A stretch of 64,000 nucleotides of DNA, taken from contig NZ_AYWX01000001.1 of the NCBI RefSeq assembly GCF_000502875.1, positions 898,994-962,993 on the forward strand, in the 5' to 3' direction. Position 1 is the stretch's first letter. Every line of letters begins with the position of its first letter. Origin of the DNA: Mesorhizobium sp. L2C084A000 (lineage in GTDB: Bacteria; Pseudomonadota; Alphaproteobacteria; Rhizobiales; Rhizobiaceae). Shown piece after piece: positions 9,889-19,183 of this stretch. The position numbers were made by a program, and so were the translations under genes. The notes beneath the pieces are model-generated. The model was not told the origin of the DNA, made no database searches, and saw nothing but the letters and a program-made list of their open reading frames with translations.

Positions 9889-11160
9889 TTATGACTTGAC
9901 GGGCAGTCCGGTTGCCGCCGCGATCTGGCTTGCGGCATCGTCGAGTGCCGTCTTGGCGTCGGGGTAGCCGCCGGCCAGATACTTGGTCTGCACGGCGCGG
10001 ACGATGATTTCGGCGTCGCTCTGGAACTGCGTGCCGCGGCTCGGAACAACCTTCGGCAAGGTGCCGAGAATGTCCTTCCACACCGCCTGGCCGCCCCAAT
10101 AAGGCAGGCCTTGCGCGACATAGGGATCGTCAAGCGCCGAGATCAGGGACGGCACCAGGCCGAACTCCTTCAGCATCGTGATCTGGCCTTCATTGGTTCC
10201 GAGCGTGTATTTCAGATAGGCGTAGGCGGCCTCCTTGTTCTTCGACGCCGAGGTGATAGCCAGTGAGGAACCGCCGAGATTGGCGGCGCGCGGCCCGTCG
10301 GCGGTGAGGCTCGGCATCAGATAGACGCCCCATTTGCCGTTTTCACCGGCAGATTCGGTGCGAATGGTGCCCTCATACCAGCCGCCATAGATCTGGGTGG
10401 CGACGGTGCCGGCGGTGTTGTTGGTGATCTTGGTGCCCCAGTCGGCCGACGAGATGATGCCGGCGTCCTTCATCTCCTTGACCTTGGTCATGGCATCGAC
10501 GCATTTGGGCTGGTTGACCGTGATCGATTGTCCGTCCTCGGAGAAATAGGCGCAGCCCTGTTCGTTGGAGATCATGCGGAAGAATTCCGAGTCACCGTTG
10601 AAATCGGCATTGGTCATCGAGACGCCTGGGTTGGCGGCCTGGATTTTCTTGCCGGCGGCGATGAAATCATCCCAGGTCTTGATCGAAGTCGGATCGACGC
10701 CGGCCTTTTCGTAGAAGTCGCGGCGATAAAAGGCGGCCACCGGGCCGGAATCCCACGGCATTGCGTAGGCCTTGTCGCCCACTTCCAGCTCGGTGCGCTT
10801 GAAATCGGGGAACTTTTTCTGGTCGTCGGCTGTGTAGCCCAGCGTATGCAGGTCGACGAAGCAGTCGGGGAACTGGCTCCAGTAATTCTCGGCCTCACCG
10901 TTCTCGACGGTGACGATGTCGGGCAGGCCTACGCCGCCGGCGGCGCAGCCGGCGATCGACTTGTCGTAGGTTGGCTGGTTGCCGAGATCCTGGACCGTGA
11001 CCTTGACGTCGGGAAATTGCTTGTTAAAGCCGGCAATGGTCGCCTTCAGCGATGAAGCCGCGACATTCCAGCTCCAGATGGTGATTTCGCCGGATTGCGC
11101 GAAGGCCGGGGCTGAGCCCAGGGCAAGCGCGAGCGCGGCGCAGGTCATTGTGATGCGCAT
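9889..11160 (-). CDS. Extracellular solute-binding protein, family 1 (sugar)
   Basis: 423-residue periplasmic sugar-binding protein of the CUT1 class. The start ATG at 11160 has GGGAGG seven bases upstream and begins a signal peptide ending in AFA near residue 21. The mature N-terminus (EITIWSWN) and the mid-protein KTWDDFIAAGKKI are typical of family-1 binding proteins. It is the first gene of the minus-strand transporter operon and is divergent from a MelR-like AraC gene 84 bp away. The ligand is not identifiable; an alpha- or beta-glycoside is plausible given the regulator. Confidence 0.92.
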   Translation of the reverse strand: MRITMTCAALALALGSAPAFAQSGEITIWSWNVAASSLKATIAGFNKQFPDVKVTVQDLGNQPTYDKSIAGCAAGGVGLPDIVTVENGEAENYWSQFPDCFVDLHTLGYTADDQKKFPDFKRTELEVGDKAYAMPWDSGPVAAFYRRDFYEKAGVDPTSIKTWDDFIAAGKKIQAANPGVSMTNADFNGDSEFFRMISNEQGCAYFSEDGQSITVNQPKCVDAMTKVKEMKDAGIISSADWGTKITNNTAGTVATQIYGGWYEGTIRTESAGENGKWGVYLMPSLTADGPRAANLGGSSLAITSASKNKEAAYAYLKYTLGTNEGQITMLKEFGLVPSLISALDDPYVAQGLPYWGGQAVWKDILGTLPKVVPSRGTQFQSDAEIIVRAVQTKYLAGGYPDAKTALDDAASQIAAATGLPVKS

Positions 11161-11244
11161 TGAAATCCTCCCATTCATTTGCTCTCTCACTGTGAGCGTG
11201 GCTAGACTATGCAGTGGGCAAGGCCTGTCGCCGTCAAAGGGAAT

Positions 11245-12138
11245 ATGAAATTGGCGGAAAGTAAGATGCCTGAACGGCCGTTCTACCAGCCTGGGGCCAG
11301 CAGCGTGGAAGGCCTGCCGCTGCTCCTGCAGATGTTTCACACCAATCCGCTGGTGATGCTCAAGCCGCACTGGCACGCCCAGGTCGAGGTTAATTTCATC
11401 GTGCGCGGCAGCGTGCATTACCTCATGAACGACCACGAGATTTCGCTTTCGGCCGGCGAGATGTGCCTGTTCTGGGGTGGCCTGCCGCACCAGATGGACG
11501 ATTTGTCCGACGACGCCATCTATGCCGGGGCGCATCTGCCACTGGTGCACTTCTTCCGGCTGCACCTGCCCACCGATATAAGGCACCGGCTGATGACCGG
11601 CGCGACACTGGTGACATCAGCCACCGACCAGTCCGACAACCATAATTTCGAGCGCTGGAACCGCTACGCCCGGTCCGGCGACCAGGCCAAGGCCGAACAT
11701 GCCGTCAACGAATTGCTGCTGCGGCTGGAGCGGGTGCGGTTCGAGCCCTACCGGCTGGTATCCGCAACTCCGACCGACCAGGAAACAGGCAGCCCCTTCG
11801 ACCAGCAATCGTCGCGCAATGTCGGACGCATGTGCGATTTCATCGCCGAAAACTTCCTCTACGACATCGATTGCGTGAACATCGCGGCGGCCGCCGACAT
11901 CCATCCCAAATATGCCATGAGCCTGTTCAAGAAATCCACCGGCATGACGCTCAACGAGTATGTGAATCTGTTGCGGCTGAGCTATGCGCAGGCGCTTTTG
12001 ATGCATCAGGACGCCAATGTGCTGCGCGTCGCCATGGATTCAGGCTTCGGCTCGCTCAGCGCCTTCAACAAGTCGTTCCGCAAGCTCGCCGGCATGTCGC
12101 CCTCCGATTTTCGCCGCGGCGTGACCGGCGTCAGATAG
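11245..12138 (+). CDS. AraC-family regulator, MelR-like
   Basis: 297-residue regulator. The N-terminal cupin contains HWHAQVEVNFIVRGSV and LFWGGLPHQM, a pattern close to Escherichia coli MelR. The C-terminal AraC domain carries AAAADIHPKYAMSLFKK and GFGSLSAFNKSFRK. It is divergent from the solute-binding-protein gene and probably controls the transporter and fusion-oxidoreductase operon. Start choice is among ATGs at 11209, 11245 and 11266; 11245 follows AAAGGG but at short spacing, so the exact start is uncertain. This is the last core gene before the tRNA-Phe integration site. Confidence 0.85.
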   Translation: MKLAESKMPERPFYQPGASSVEGLPLLLQMFHTNPLVMLKPHWHAQVEVNFIVRGSVHYLMNDHEISLSAGEMCLFWGGLPHQMDDLSDDAIYAGAHLPLVHFFRLHLPTDIRHRLMTGATLVTSATDQSDNHNFERWNRYARSGDQAKAEHAVNELLLRLERVRFEPYRLVSATPTDQETGSPFDQQSSRNVGRMCDFIAENFLYDIDCVNIAAAADIHPKYAMSLFKKSTGMTLNEYVNLLRLSYAQALLMHQDANVLRVAMDSGFGSLSAFNKSFRKLAGMSPSDFRRGVTGVR

Positions 12139-12458
12139 GCGGCGGCGACCAGTGGCGCGTCTGAGCCGCAAATGCATTGGTGCGCCTCGATCGCCGGCTA
12201 AAGGCAGTGCCACGGCATGTCAGCCGGCAATAGCGGCACGGACAGGATGGCGAAGGCCGCATCGTGCCATGCCGTGCCCGATTCCGGCCTGCAAGCGGCA
12301 TGGAAACCGGGGCACCGCACGGCATCGCTTTTCCTGCCCGAAATCGCCCACTAGGCGCTGGACAGGCCGAATTCCCGTGCTATAACCCACGCGCTTTCAA
12401 GGGGCGCCCACGGCGCCTCGATGAAATCCGGTCAACGCGTTTTCGTTTGCCGGAACAG
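12139..12458. other. Intergenic region upstream of tRNA-Phe
   Basis: No convincing gene is seen. The 3' half contains a tRNA promoter candidate (listed separately). Short GC-rich imperfect repeats (GGCATGTC, GGCACGG) occur but form no clear element. Confidence 0.5.
12359..12386 (+). promoter_or_regulatory. Sigma-70-type promoter for tRNA-Phe
   Basis: The -35 hexamer TGGACA (12359-12364) and the -10 hexamer TATAAC (12381-12386) are separated by 16 bases and lie about 70 bases before the mature tRNA. A promoter upstream of the attachment site stays with the core chromosome when the element integrates. Confidence 0.5.
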
Positions 12459-12534
<76 letters not shown>

Positions 12535-12746
12535 TCCCCTCTTCTCCCGACACTCCGTTTAGCCGAACCGTCTACGCTGCAGCTTCTGCAAGCGACTGGA
12601 ATTATTGATCTTTTGCTGTCGCATTGCGCAATTAGGCGTGACAGAGAGCGCTTCGGGCGCATTTGATCCAACGAGGCGGGGGGATGGTATTTCCGTTGGT
12701 ATTCGACATCCTGATGGTATCGAAACAGCCAAGGGAGACCTGACGA

Positions 12747-14057
12747 ATGGCCCTATCCGACGTGAAATGTCGAAACGCCCGCCCTGCTTCCAAACTCGCG
12801 AAATTGTCTGACGGGGGCGGGCTGCAGCTATGGGTACAGCCCACGGGCTCTCGCCTCTGGCGGCTCGCCTACCGCTTTGACGGCAAGCAGAAACTGCTCG
12901 CGCTGGGCAGCTATCCCCTTATCTCTCTCGCCGAGGCACGGGAGGCGCGCGATGATGCTAAAAGGCTCCTGCTAGCTGGCGTCGACCCTGGAAAGGAACG
13001 CAGCTTGCGGAAGGCCGATTCGGCAAAGGACTCCTTTCGCTCAATCGCGGACGAATATGTTGACAAGCTGAAGAAGGAGGGACGTGCCGACCGGACGATC
13101 AGCAAGGTCAAATGGCTGCTCGACTTTGCCTATCCGATAATCGGCGACAAGTGCATTCGGGAGATCGAGCCGGCCAGCATCCTTACCGCCCTCCGTCGCG
13201 TGGAGGTTCGCGGTCGATATGAGTCGGCCAGGCGACTGCGCTCCACCATCGGCAGCGTGTTTCGATACGCGATCGCGACCGCACGCGCCGAGACGGATCC
13301 GACCTTCGCCCTCAGAGGCGCACTCATCAGTCCGAAGGTAACGTCTCGCGCCGCGATTACCGATCCGAAGGCCTTGGGCGGTTTGCTGAGGGTGATCCAT
13401 GCATTTGACGGACAGCCTACAACCCGAGCCGGTCTGAAGCTGATAGCGCTGCTGTTTCCCCGCCCAGGCGAGCTTCGCGCCGCTGAATGGGAAGAGTTCG
13501 ATTTTGAAAGCTCGGTGTGGACGATCCCTGAAGCACGCATGAAAATGCGACGGCCGCACCGCATACCCCTATCAAAGCAAGCGATCAGCGTCCTGACTTC
13601 ACTGAGAGAAATCTCTGGTGATGGATCGCTGCTGTTTCCTAGTGTTCGATCGGCTTCGCGTCCGATTTCCGACAATACCCTTAACGCCGCACTGCGTCGT
13701 ATGGGTTACAGCAAGGAAGAAGCTACCGCGCATGGTTTTCGAGCAACGGCATCAACTCTGCTGAACGAATGCGGCAAGTGGCATCCGGACGCGATAGAGC
13801 GGCAGCTGGCCCACATTGAGAACAACGACGTTCGGCGCGCCTACGCCCGGGCAGAGCACTGGGACGAGCGCGTCGAGATGATGCAGTGGTGGGCCGATTA
13901 TCTGGATGAACTCAAGAGCAAAAACCTGCGGGTGATCTCAATCGAGGGACGCCGCAAGCCTGCTGTCCACACACCAACGCGACCATCCACTTTGAACCCA
14001 ACAGCGGCCGTTCATCAAACGCCGATACAAATCTCCAACCGCCGGAAATCATACTGA
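12747..14057 (+). CDS. intS: Tyrosine integrase of the symbiosis ICE (P4/DUF4102 type)
   Basis: 436-residue site-specific recombinase. Residues 1-~90 are the DUF4102 arm-binding domain (LSDGGGLQLWVQPTGSRLW, LGSYPLISLAEAR). The catalytic core shows arginine in RPGELR, the HGFR box (H-x-x-R) in AHGFRATASTLLNE, a later histidine in QLAHIE, and a tyrosine in the RRAYARAEHW region. The ATG start at 12747 follows AGGGAG. It is adjacent to tRNA-Phe with its N-terminus facing the tRNA, as in symbiosis islands, and should catalyse integration and excision at attL/attR. All recognisable catalytic residues are present, so it looks functional. Confidence 0.93.
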   Translation: MALSDVKCRNARPASKLAKLSDGGGLQLWVQPTGSRLWRLAYRFDGKQKLLALGSYPLISLAEAREARDDAKRLLLAGVDPGKERSLRKADSAKDSFRSIADEYVDKLKKEGRADRTISKVKWLLDFAYPIIGDKCIREIEPASILTALRRVEVRGRYESARRLRSTIGSVFRYAIATARAETDPTFALRGALISPKVTSRAAITDPKALGGLLRVIHAFDGQPTTRAGLKLIALLFPRPGELRAAEWEEFDFESSVWTIPEARMKMRRPHRIPLSKQAISVLTSLREISGDGSLLFPSVRSASRPISDNTLNAALRRMGYSKEEATAHGFRATASTLLNECGKWHPDAIERQLAHIENNDVRRAYARAEHWDERVEMMQWWADYLDELKSKNLRVISIEGRRKPAVHTPTRPSTLNPTAAVHQTPIQISNRRKSY

Positions 14058-14190
14058 CCGTCGAAAAACGCCACAACTCGACGCCAAATCGTAGGCCCGC
14101 ATTGTCAGATTTCCTGGAGAGAAAGTTGACCGCGTTCGGCGGGAAGCTGCCGTTCTGCAGCCGACCCCATTTCCGTCATTCAAGCTGCCG

Positions 14191-14214
14191 ATGGCCGGTT
14201 CCGAAACCGGCCAT
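14191..14214. terminator. Perfect hairpin between convergent intS and hipA
   Basis: Ten-base perfect arms (ATGGCCGGTT / AACCGGCCAT) with a four-base loop lie between the stops of the plus-strand integrase and the minus-strand hipA gene. A second GC-rich stem follows at about 14219-14235. There is no U-run. The best reading is a bidirectional transcription stop; it could also be a structural site. Confidence 0.5.
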
Positions 14215-14321
14215 CTACCCGGCCCGGAGCCGGGGCGCTATTAGAGCGAGAATCCCGTGGGCAGTGTGCGGTCCGTCCTTTCGCCGGCATTAGTCCGTGG
14301 ATCCGCTATCCCCGCCCGACT

Positions 14322-15644
14322 TTAACCTCCACAACCTTCCTCTCCATAGATCCGGGACAAGCCCTTGATGCGCGTCGCGATCGCGTCGACGAGGCGACCA
14401 ACGATCTCATGGATGATCCCCTCCTGGCGAAGCTCTTGGGCGCACTCCGATGCCATATCGGGCATCACCGCGAGCTGATGGCGGATTGTCCGCACCGTGT
14501 ACTCGCTGCCAACCTTTGCTGAGGACGCACAGCGCCCCCAGTGGCGCGGCATGATCTCGTCGATTGGATAGACTCTGTCGATCTTCATCGCCAGTTTAAG
14601 GTCGCGCATCTCAGATTGGATCTCTCCCCCGAGGTGCGGCAGAATGGAGGAGATGTCGTAGAGCGGAGCTAGGCGGGCCTCGCCCTGGGCACCGAGCAGC
14701 ATCGAGTAGTTCTTTGCATGCGCGTCCGTGCCGGCGATGATCCAGTTGAAGACGTTCGCGGCCATGAAGATCTGACGGTCTTGGACGGGGTCGAGGGAGG
14801 CCGACAGCACCTTTCTGGAGATCGTCGTGATACCTGGCCCACCCTGGTTCTCGTACTTGAGCGTCGGCATCACCGACAGGGCCTGGCACATGTCCTCCTG
14901 ATGGATGCGGATGGTCTTGCCGTCGATGTTGCGGCGGTCGTAGCGCTCGATAACGATCGCCTTTTCGCCTGCGAAGTCGAGAACCTGGCTATGTGCAGCG
15001 TCCATGCCGAGCTTGGATGCAAGCTGCAGGCAGAAATGCTCGTTCTCGGTATGCCCGTGCAAGTGCGGCAAAGGCGGCTTGAAGATGTGTGTCGTGGGCG
15101 TGTCGCCTAGAGGGATCCCCCAGCGATTGCTGCCCTTGTCGAAATGGAACGCCGTCTTTGCCTGCGCACCAGCGAGACTGAACTGACCAGGATCGCCGAT
15201 TCGCCGGGTCGCTGCACCATCCTTGCGCAGATCGCGCAGGCGGTCGCCGATCTGCGCCTCGGTGAGCAACTCCACGTTCTCGCCGCGGGAAATCTGGTCG
15301 CCACGCGAAAGGAACTGGACGGCGCCGGCGCAGTCGCGGCCGACATTCTTGAGCAGGGCAAAGGGGTTTCGGGCGGAGACCTGGAACCTCTGCGCCCATC
15401 TGGCGAGGGTCTGCTCATTATCCGGCAGTAGGCCCCAGAGGAATGCCTCGACGACCTTGCCCTCGTAGGTCCTGGTGATCGTCGGCATGGACAGGGAGAG
15501 CGGGATCGCCACCCGGCCTTCCATCCATGCCTCGTGATAGGAGAACGAAAGCTTGCCGCCCTGCAGGTGGTGGAGCCCCCCAACCGGTCTGCCAGCGATA
15601 TAGACGTCGAGGGTGTCGATCGGGTTCATCATGATCATCGTCAT
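14322..15644 (-). CDS. hipA: HipA-family serine/threonine kinase toxin
   Basis: 440-residue HipA toxin kinase, about the family's usual length. The N-terminal HipA-N1 subdomain is followed by a kinase fold: regulatory loop FSLAGAQAKTAF (Ser156, equivalent to the autophosphorylated serine of E. coli HipA), nucleotide lysine in HIFKP (Lys189), catalytic loop GTDAHAKN (Asp307) and metal-binding YD (Asp330). E. coli HipA phosphorylates glutamyl-tRNA synthetase. The ATG at 15644 directly follows the hipB stop codon; an internal ATG at 15629 is an alternative start. All catalytic residues are intact. Toxin-antitoxin pairs commonly stabilise ICEs. Confidence 0.9.
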   Translation of the reverse strand: MTMIMMNPIDTLDVYIAGRPVGGLHHLQGGKLSFSYHEAWMEGRVAIPLSLSMPTITRTYEGKVVEAFLWGLLPDNEQTLARWAQRFQVSARNPFALLKNVGRDCAGAVQFLSRGDQISRGENVELLTEAQIGDRLRDLRKDGAATRRIGDPGQFSLAGAQAKTAFHFDKGSNRWGIPLGDTPTTHIFKPPLPHLHGHTENEHFCLQLASKLGMDAAHSQVLDFAGEKAIVIERYDRRNIDGKTIRIHQEDMCQALSVMPTLKYENQGGPGITTISRKVLSASLDPVQDRQIFMAANVFNWIIAGTDAHAKNYSMLLGAQGEARLAPLYDISSILPHLGGEIQSEMRDLKLAMKIDRVYPIDEIMPRHWGRCASSAKVGSEYTVRTIRHQLAVMPDMASECAQELRQEGIIHEIVGRLVDAIATRIKGLSRIYGEEGCGG

Positions 15645-15938
15645 CTAGAGCTTGTAGGGAATCTCGTCGTCGTCATCGTCGACATGCCGTTCATCGGCAT
15701 TATGATGATGATCAGCCGACGTCGGCGCCGGCGGGATCTGAAAGTCCATCTCCACACCAAGCGTGGTCAGCGCCAGCAGCACGTTGCCGATCTCGGCGCT
15801 GGGCTTGCCGTTCTCGATCCACGACACCCACGTCTGCGTCGTGTTGACCATTTTGGCCAAGGCAGCCTGTGACAGGCCGCGCCGGGTGCGGGCCTCCTTG
15901 ATCAGGATTCCAATGTCGCGAGCTGTTCTGATCTTCAT
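15645..15938 (-). CDS. hipB: HipB-family XRE antitoxin
   Basis: 97-residue antitoxin and autorepressor. The helix-turn-helix is clear (GLSQAALAKMVNTTQTWVSW, residues ~22-41), followed by the HipB-typical LLALTTLGVEMDF strand. The C-terminus is unusually acidic and histidine-rich (HHHNADERHVDDDDDE), longer than the E. coli tail. It precedes hipA with no gap. Strong promoter and repeated operator-like sites lie upstream. Confidence 0.9.
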   Translation of the reverse strand: MKIRTARDIGILIKEARTRRGLSQAALAKMVNTTQTWVSWIENGKPSAEIGNVLLALTTLGVEMDFQIPPAPTSADHHHNADERHVDDDDDEIPYKL

Positions 15939-15968
15939 GGCGTATACGATTTCTGTATGAGCTAGCCT

Positions 15969-15997
15969 GATATAGGCTCATATATGACGGGTGTCAA
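15969..15997 (-). promoter_or_regulatory. hipBA promoter
   Basis: On the minus strand a consensus -35 TTGACA (15997-15992) and -10 TATATC (15974-15969) are separated by exactly 17 bases, about 30 bases before the hipB start. The first operator repeat lies across the -10 and spacer, so repressor binding would block the polymerase. Confidence 0.65.
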
Positions 15998-16068
15998 TAT
16001 ACGTTACTATATCAATTTAACGCTATATAGGTTCACATATCGGCAACCTTCATATACCAACCTATATA
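15969..16068. repeat. Three HipB operator-like repeats
   Basis: A shared motif TATAGG followed by about four bases and (T/C)ATAT occurs three times upstream of hipB: plus-strand copies at about 15971-15985 (TATAGGCTCATATAT) and 16026-16040 (TATAGGTTCACATAT), and an inverted copy at 16051-16068 (TATAGGTTGGTATATG on the minus strand). This AT-rich spacing fits cooperative autorepression by HipB/HipAB. The rest of 15939-16392 holds no supported gene. Confidence 0.55.
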
Positions 16069-16392
16069 AAATCATTGCGCCACGCAACAATGTGCGATCG
16101 ACCTTTCGCCACGGTACCATCGAGAATGACCGCTGGTCGAGAACTCAACAACTTGTCGGGGCCGGGAGCGGTCTGGTCCGCTATTCAATTACTGTTGGCG
16201 AGAAGCTGTCATTCAGCATCCGGTCTGGCGGCATCGTGACAAGATCGATTTTTGTCCGAAGAGAACGAGGCCGGCAGCAAGAAAAAGCCACGGCTTTTAT
16301 GCACTTATTGTCTAGCAGGCTTAGTTGTTCCCCTGAAACTTGAATCTCCCTCAGACTCAGTGTCTTCTCAAGGTAGCCGCTGGGAATTAGAC

Positions 16393-16599
16393 ATGCCTTC
16401 AGGCTCGTTTCAACACCGCGTGTGGCAATGGATTGTCGCGTGCTTTCCGACGCCGGCTCACCTCGATGTACAGGAGCGCAATCATCGCTTCCTTGAAGAG
16501 GCGCTCGAACTCGCTCAGGCGAATTCCTGCACAAAGGAGGAGGCACTCGAACTGGTGGAGTACGGACCGGCGGCAACGCGGTCAGGATCAAGAACCTAG
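16393..16599 (+). pseudogene. MazG-like nucleotide pyrophosphohydrolase-like protein, truncated
   Basis: 68 codons. The start FQHRVWQWIVACF and RNHRFLEEALELAQANSCTK resemble the N-terminal half of a small MazG-like family common on phages and islands of alpha-proteobacteria, with the conserved EEALEL helix. After ELVEY the frame loses similarity; another frame reads RGQDQE, reminiscent of the family's later part, so a frameshift is likely. The ATG at 16393 is preferred over the earlier one at 16252. Probably non-functional. Confidence 0.45.
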
Positions 16600-16623
16600 C
16601 GTGCTCCAAAACGACACCAAGCG

Positions 16624-16902
16624 CTAACCGTTGTCCAGTGTGGAAGATGATTGCCTTCGTGGTTTCTCCGACGCGCCGGCGCCCGGCAGACCTTCCTTTC
16701 TGGCCTTGGCAAACGCCCGGTCGCCTTCCAGGAACCCGACCAGCATAAAGGGGATCAGTTCCGCCACCGTTTCGGACTCACCATAGGTCTCACGGTAAAG
16801 TGCGGCATAGTCGTTGAGTGCTTGGCTCAAGTCGGCGCCAACGGTGATGGTGATCTTCGAAGGTGTCCGGTCCGGAAGTTTTCCGAGTTTCAGGTTAGCC
16901 AT
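16624..16902 (-). CDS. DUF2274 protein, distal gene of the trb operon
   Basis: 92-residue protein. LKLGKLPDRTPSKITITVGADL followed by a helical AELIPFMLVGFLEGDRAFAKAR is the DUF2274 pattern, a small protein regularly encoded right after trbI in Trb-type conjugation clusters. The ATG lies 13 bp beyond the trbI stop. It may be a ribbon-helix-helix-like accessory protein; its function is unknown. Confidence 0.85.
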   Translation of the reverse strand: MANLKLGKLPDRTPSKITITVGADLSQALNDYAALYRETYGESETVAELIPFMLVGFLEGDRAFAKARKEGLPGAGASEKPRRQSSSTLDNG

Positions 16903-16915
16903 GAAGTCCTCCTGT

Positions 16916-18133
16916 TCACCCCGTGTATGGCCGCAACACGAGGTCCTTGTGCACGATGACGCGCAACGGCCAACCAGGGCGCACGGTGATCGTGGGTTGG
17001 ACGTTCAGGTTCTTTTCAGTGATCCGTTGGCCCGCTTGACTGACGTTCTGCTGGGTGGATTCACGAATTGCCTTAACCAAGTCGCTTTCATTTTCCCCAA
17101 AGCTCAACTCGGTACCAACCCCCAGCAATGTGGCTACCGCGACGCCCTTGATCAACTGCCAAGTATGGAAATCCACCTTGTCCTCGAGCCCGGCATAGCC
17201 GGCCGCGTCGGTCACGGGCAGATTGTCGATTTCGGTAGAGGAGCCGTCCGGCATCACGATGCGTTGCCACACCAACAGAGCGCGCCTTTGCCCAAAGGCT
17301 ACAACGCTGTCGTAGGTGCCGATCAGCCGTGAGCCCTGCGGGATGAGCAGGATGCTGCCGGTGACGCTGTCGTGCACATTCTCGGTGATCTGGGCGACGA
17401 CAAGGCCGGGCAGATCGGAATTGATGCCGGTGATCAGGCTTGCAGCGATCACGCTACCGGCCATGATCTGATAGGGCGAAGCCGGCGTCTGCAGTGCATG
17501 CGGGTTGTAGATCCCGCCGGTGTTCCGTTGATCGATGAAATCGAGCTTGCGCTGTTGATTGTTCTGGTCGCCCTCGGCCGGCGCGACGGAAGCTCGCTGG
17601 CCTTCGGTATCTGGCTGCGGAGACGCCGTCTCGAAAGGCGAACGTCCGCCCTGCCCATTGCCAAAAGCTTCCGTCTGCTGGGGCCGGTTTTCGATGCGGA
17701 AGAGGACTTGCGACTCGCGCGCCTCAATCGCTTGTTGTGCAAGCCGCTGCGCCTCGGCGGAAACGTCTTGCCCAGGTGCGATGCCAAGCTGGCGCTGGTG
17801 CTCGAGAATAGGACGGCCGAGATCCCCGGGCAGCGGCGGTCCAAGCACCGGAGCCTTCGGCTTGCTCCCGGAATAGTCCTTGGGCAGCGATTCAAGTCCC
17901 TCGGCGGTCGGGTTGCGGTCGGTGCTGTAAAGCTCTTCAGCCTGCTGCTTCAGGCGCAGTGCGGGCCCCTGCAGCGCCATCATCGTGACGCCAAAGATGG
18001 TGGCGGAGCCAACAGCTGCGATCGCGACGACTATGCCGCGCTTGAAGCGCACGGCCCGGCGCGGTGAGGCCCGCAGCTGCAGCTGTTCGGGATCGAGTTT
18101 GGGCGGAACATTTGGGCGGGACGTGTCGGTCAT
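16916..18133 (-). CDS. trbI: Conjugal transfer protein TrbI (VirB10 homologue)
   Basis: 405 residues. The ATG at 18133 has GGGGAGG upstream. A short cytoplasmic N-terminus, one membrane helix (residues ~32-52, VVAIAAVGSATIFGVTMMAL), a proline- and glutamine-rich periplasmic linker, then the VirB10/TrbI beta-barrel domain (GSVIAASLITGINSDLPG, LIPQGSRLIGTYDS, ATLLGVGTEL). It spans the inner and outer membranes in the type IV secretion core complex with TrbG and TrbF. It is ten bases downstream of trbG. Confidence 0.95.
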   Translation of the reverse strand: MTDTSRPNVPPKLDPEQLQLRASPRRAVRFKRGIVVAIAAVGSATIFGVTMMALQGPALRLKQQAEELYSTDRNPTAEGLESLPKDYSGSKPKAPVLGPPLPGDLGRPILEHQRQLGIAPGQDVSAEAQRLAQQAIEARESQVLFRIENRPQQTEAFGNGQGGRSPFETASPQPDTEGQRASVAPAEGDQNNQQRKLDFIDQRNTGGIYNPHALQTPASPYQIMAGSVIAASLITGINSDLPGLVVAQITENVHDSVTGSILLIPQGSRLIGTYDSVVAFGQRRALLVWQRIVMPDGSSTEIDNLPVTDAAGYAGLEDKVDFHTWQLIKGVAVATLLGVGTELSFGENESDLVKAIRESTQQNVSQAGQRITEKNLNVQPTITVRPGWPLRVIVHKDLVLRPYTG

Positions 18134-18143
18134 GAGCCTCCCC

Positions 18144-19172
18144 TCACCTGCCAAAACGCGAAAAGAGCGATATCCGCCGCGGCAGTTGCCGTCCGTCGGT
18201 CCTGGTGATGCGCACCACCTGCTGCTGCTTGGCGCCGAGACGGAGTTCAGCCGCGGCAAAGAGGCGCTCGACGATGTAGTAGTTGCCGTGCATCCGATAG
18301 TTGACGAGCTGGTTGTCCCCGTCAGCACCGACGATGAAGAGCGGTGGCGCCTCGCCCTGATCAATGCGCTTCGGGAACTCTATGTAGACCTTGCTGCCAT
18401 CATCGAAGGCGCGCGTCGGTCTCCACGGCGGCGTGTCGCCGGTGATCGAATAGCGGAAGCGGATGTTTTCGAGTGCTACGTTCGAGGCCGCGGGCATTTC
18501 AGCCTCTGCCTGAGCATTGCGCCGCCGAAGCGCCACGAGTTGGTCTTCGCTGTAAATCCAGGAGAGCGCCGCCATGGCAGTTTTCTCAGTGCTTTGAAGC
18601 TGCAGGTGATAGGATCGCCTGTCGGTCGTGATGACCAGATTGGTGGCAAGCCCCGGCGCGAATGGCTTCACCAGCACATGAGTGCGCTGGTCATCGCCTG
18701 AGCCACTAACGGTGTCACCGATTACCCAACGGACCGTATCGCCGGCTGAGACCGAGGTCAGCTTCTCGCCCCGCTGCAATGAGATATCGGTGACGCGCTC
18801 CGGCGCGGCGTAGAGCTGGTAGAGCGCGCCGTCGGCAAAGGGGTAAACCTGCACCGCATTGACATAGCCAAACTTGGTGGGTTGTTGCGTCGCCGCCTTG
18901 TTGGCATCGGCGACCTGTTCTTCCGGCGAGCGCTTATCTGGGGCGGGCTTGCCGGGTGCGGGCATCAACTGACCAGGCAACGGTAACGGTTTCGGCACTT
19001 CCACGACCTTGACCGGCTTCTCCGGCGCCTTCTCGATCGCGGCTGGTTTGAAGTCCTCGTGGTCATAGGAAATCTGAGGCGGCGGCACTGGCTTCGAGGC
19101 ACAGGCCGAAAGAACCGCAGCAGACGCCGACAGGATCAAGGCAGCACGAAGCAATGGGGCTCTATTTGTCAT
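18144..19172 (-). CDS. trbG: Conjugal transfer protein TrbG (VirB9 homologue)
   Basis: 342 residues. The signal peptide ends in a lipobox-like LSAC, so it may be a lipoprotein (Cys24), followed by a proline-rich segment and the VirB9 domain (VQVYPFADGALYQLYAAPER, VRWVIGDTVSGSG, and C-terminal MHGNYYIVERLF). It is an outer-membrane core component of the conjugation channel. The next gene upstream (trbF) ends 11 bp before its start. Confidence 0.95.
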   Translation of the reverse strand: MTNRAPLLRAALILSASAAVLSACASKPVPPPQISYDHEDFKPAAIEKAPEKPVKVVEVPKPLPLPGQLMPAPGKPAPDKRSPEEQVADANKAATQQPTKFGYVNAVQVYPFADGALYQLYAAPERVTDISLQRGEKLTSVSAGDTVRWVIGDTVSGSGDDQRTHVLVKPFAPGLATNLVITTDRRSYHLQLQSTEKTAMAALSWIYSEDQLVALRRRNAQAEAEMPAASNVALENIRFRYSITGDTPPWRPTRAFDDGSKVYIEFPKRIDQGEAPPLFIVGADGDNQLVNYRMHGNYYIVERLFAAAELRLGAKQQQVVRITRTDGRQLPRRISLFSRFGR

Positions 19173-19183
19173 TGGCGGGCTCC

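Noticed and set aside
14102..14293. 63-codon frame between intS and hipA
   Set aside because: It spans the palindromic terminator and has no recognisable similarity.
16252..16392. N-terminal extension of the MazG-like remnant
   Set aside because: Family similarity begins after the ATG at 16393.
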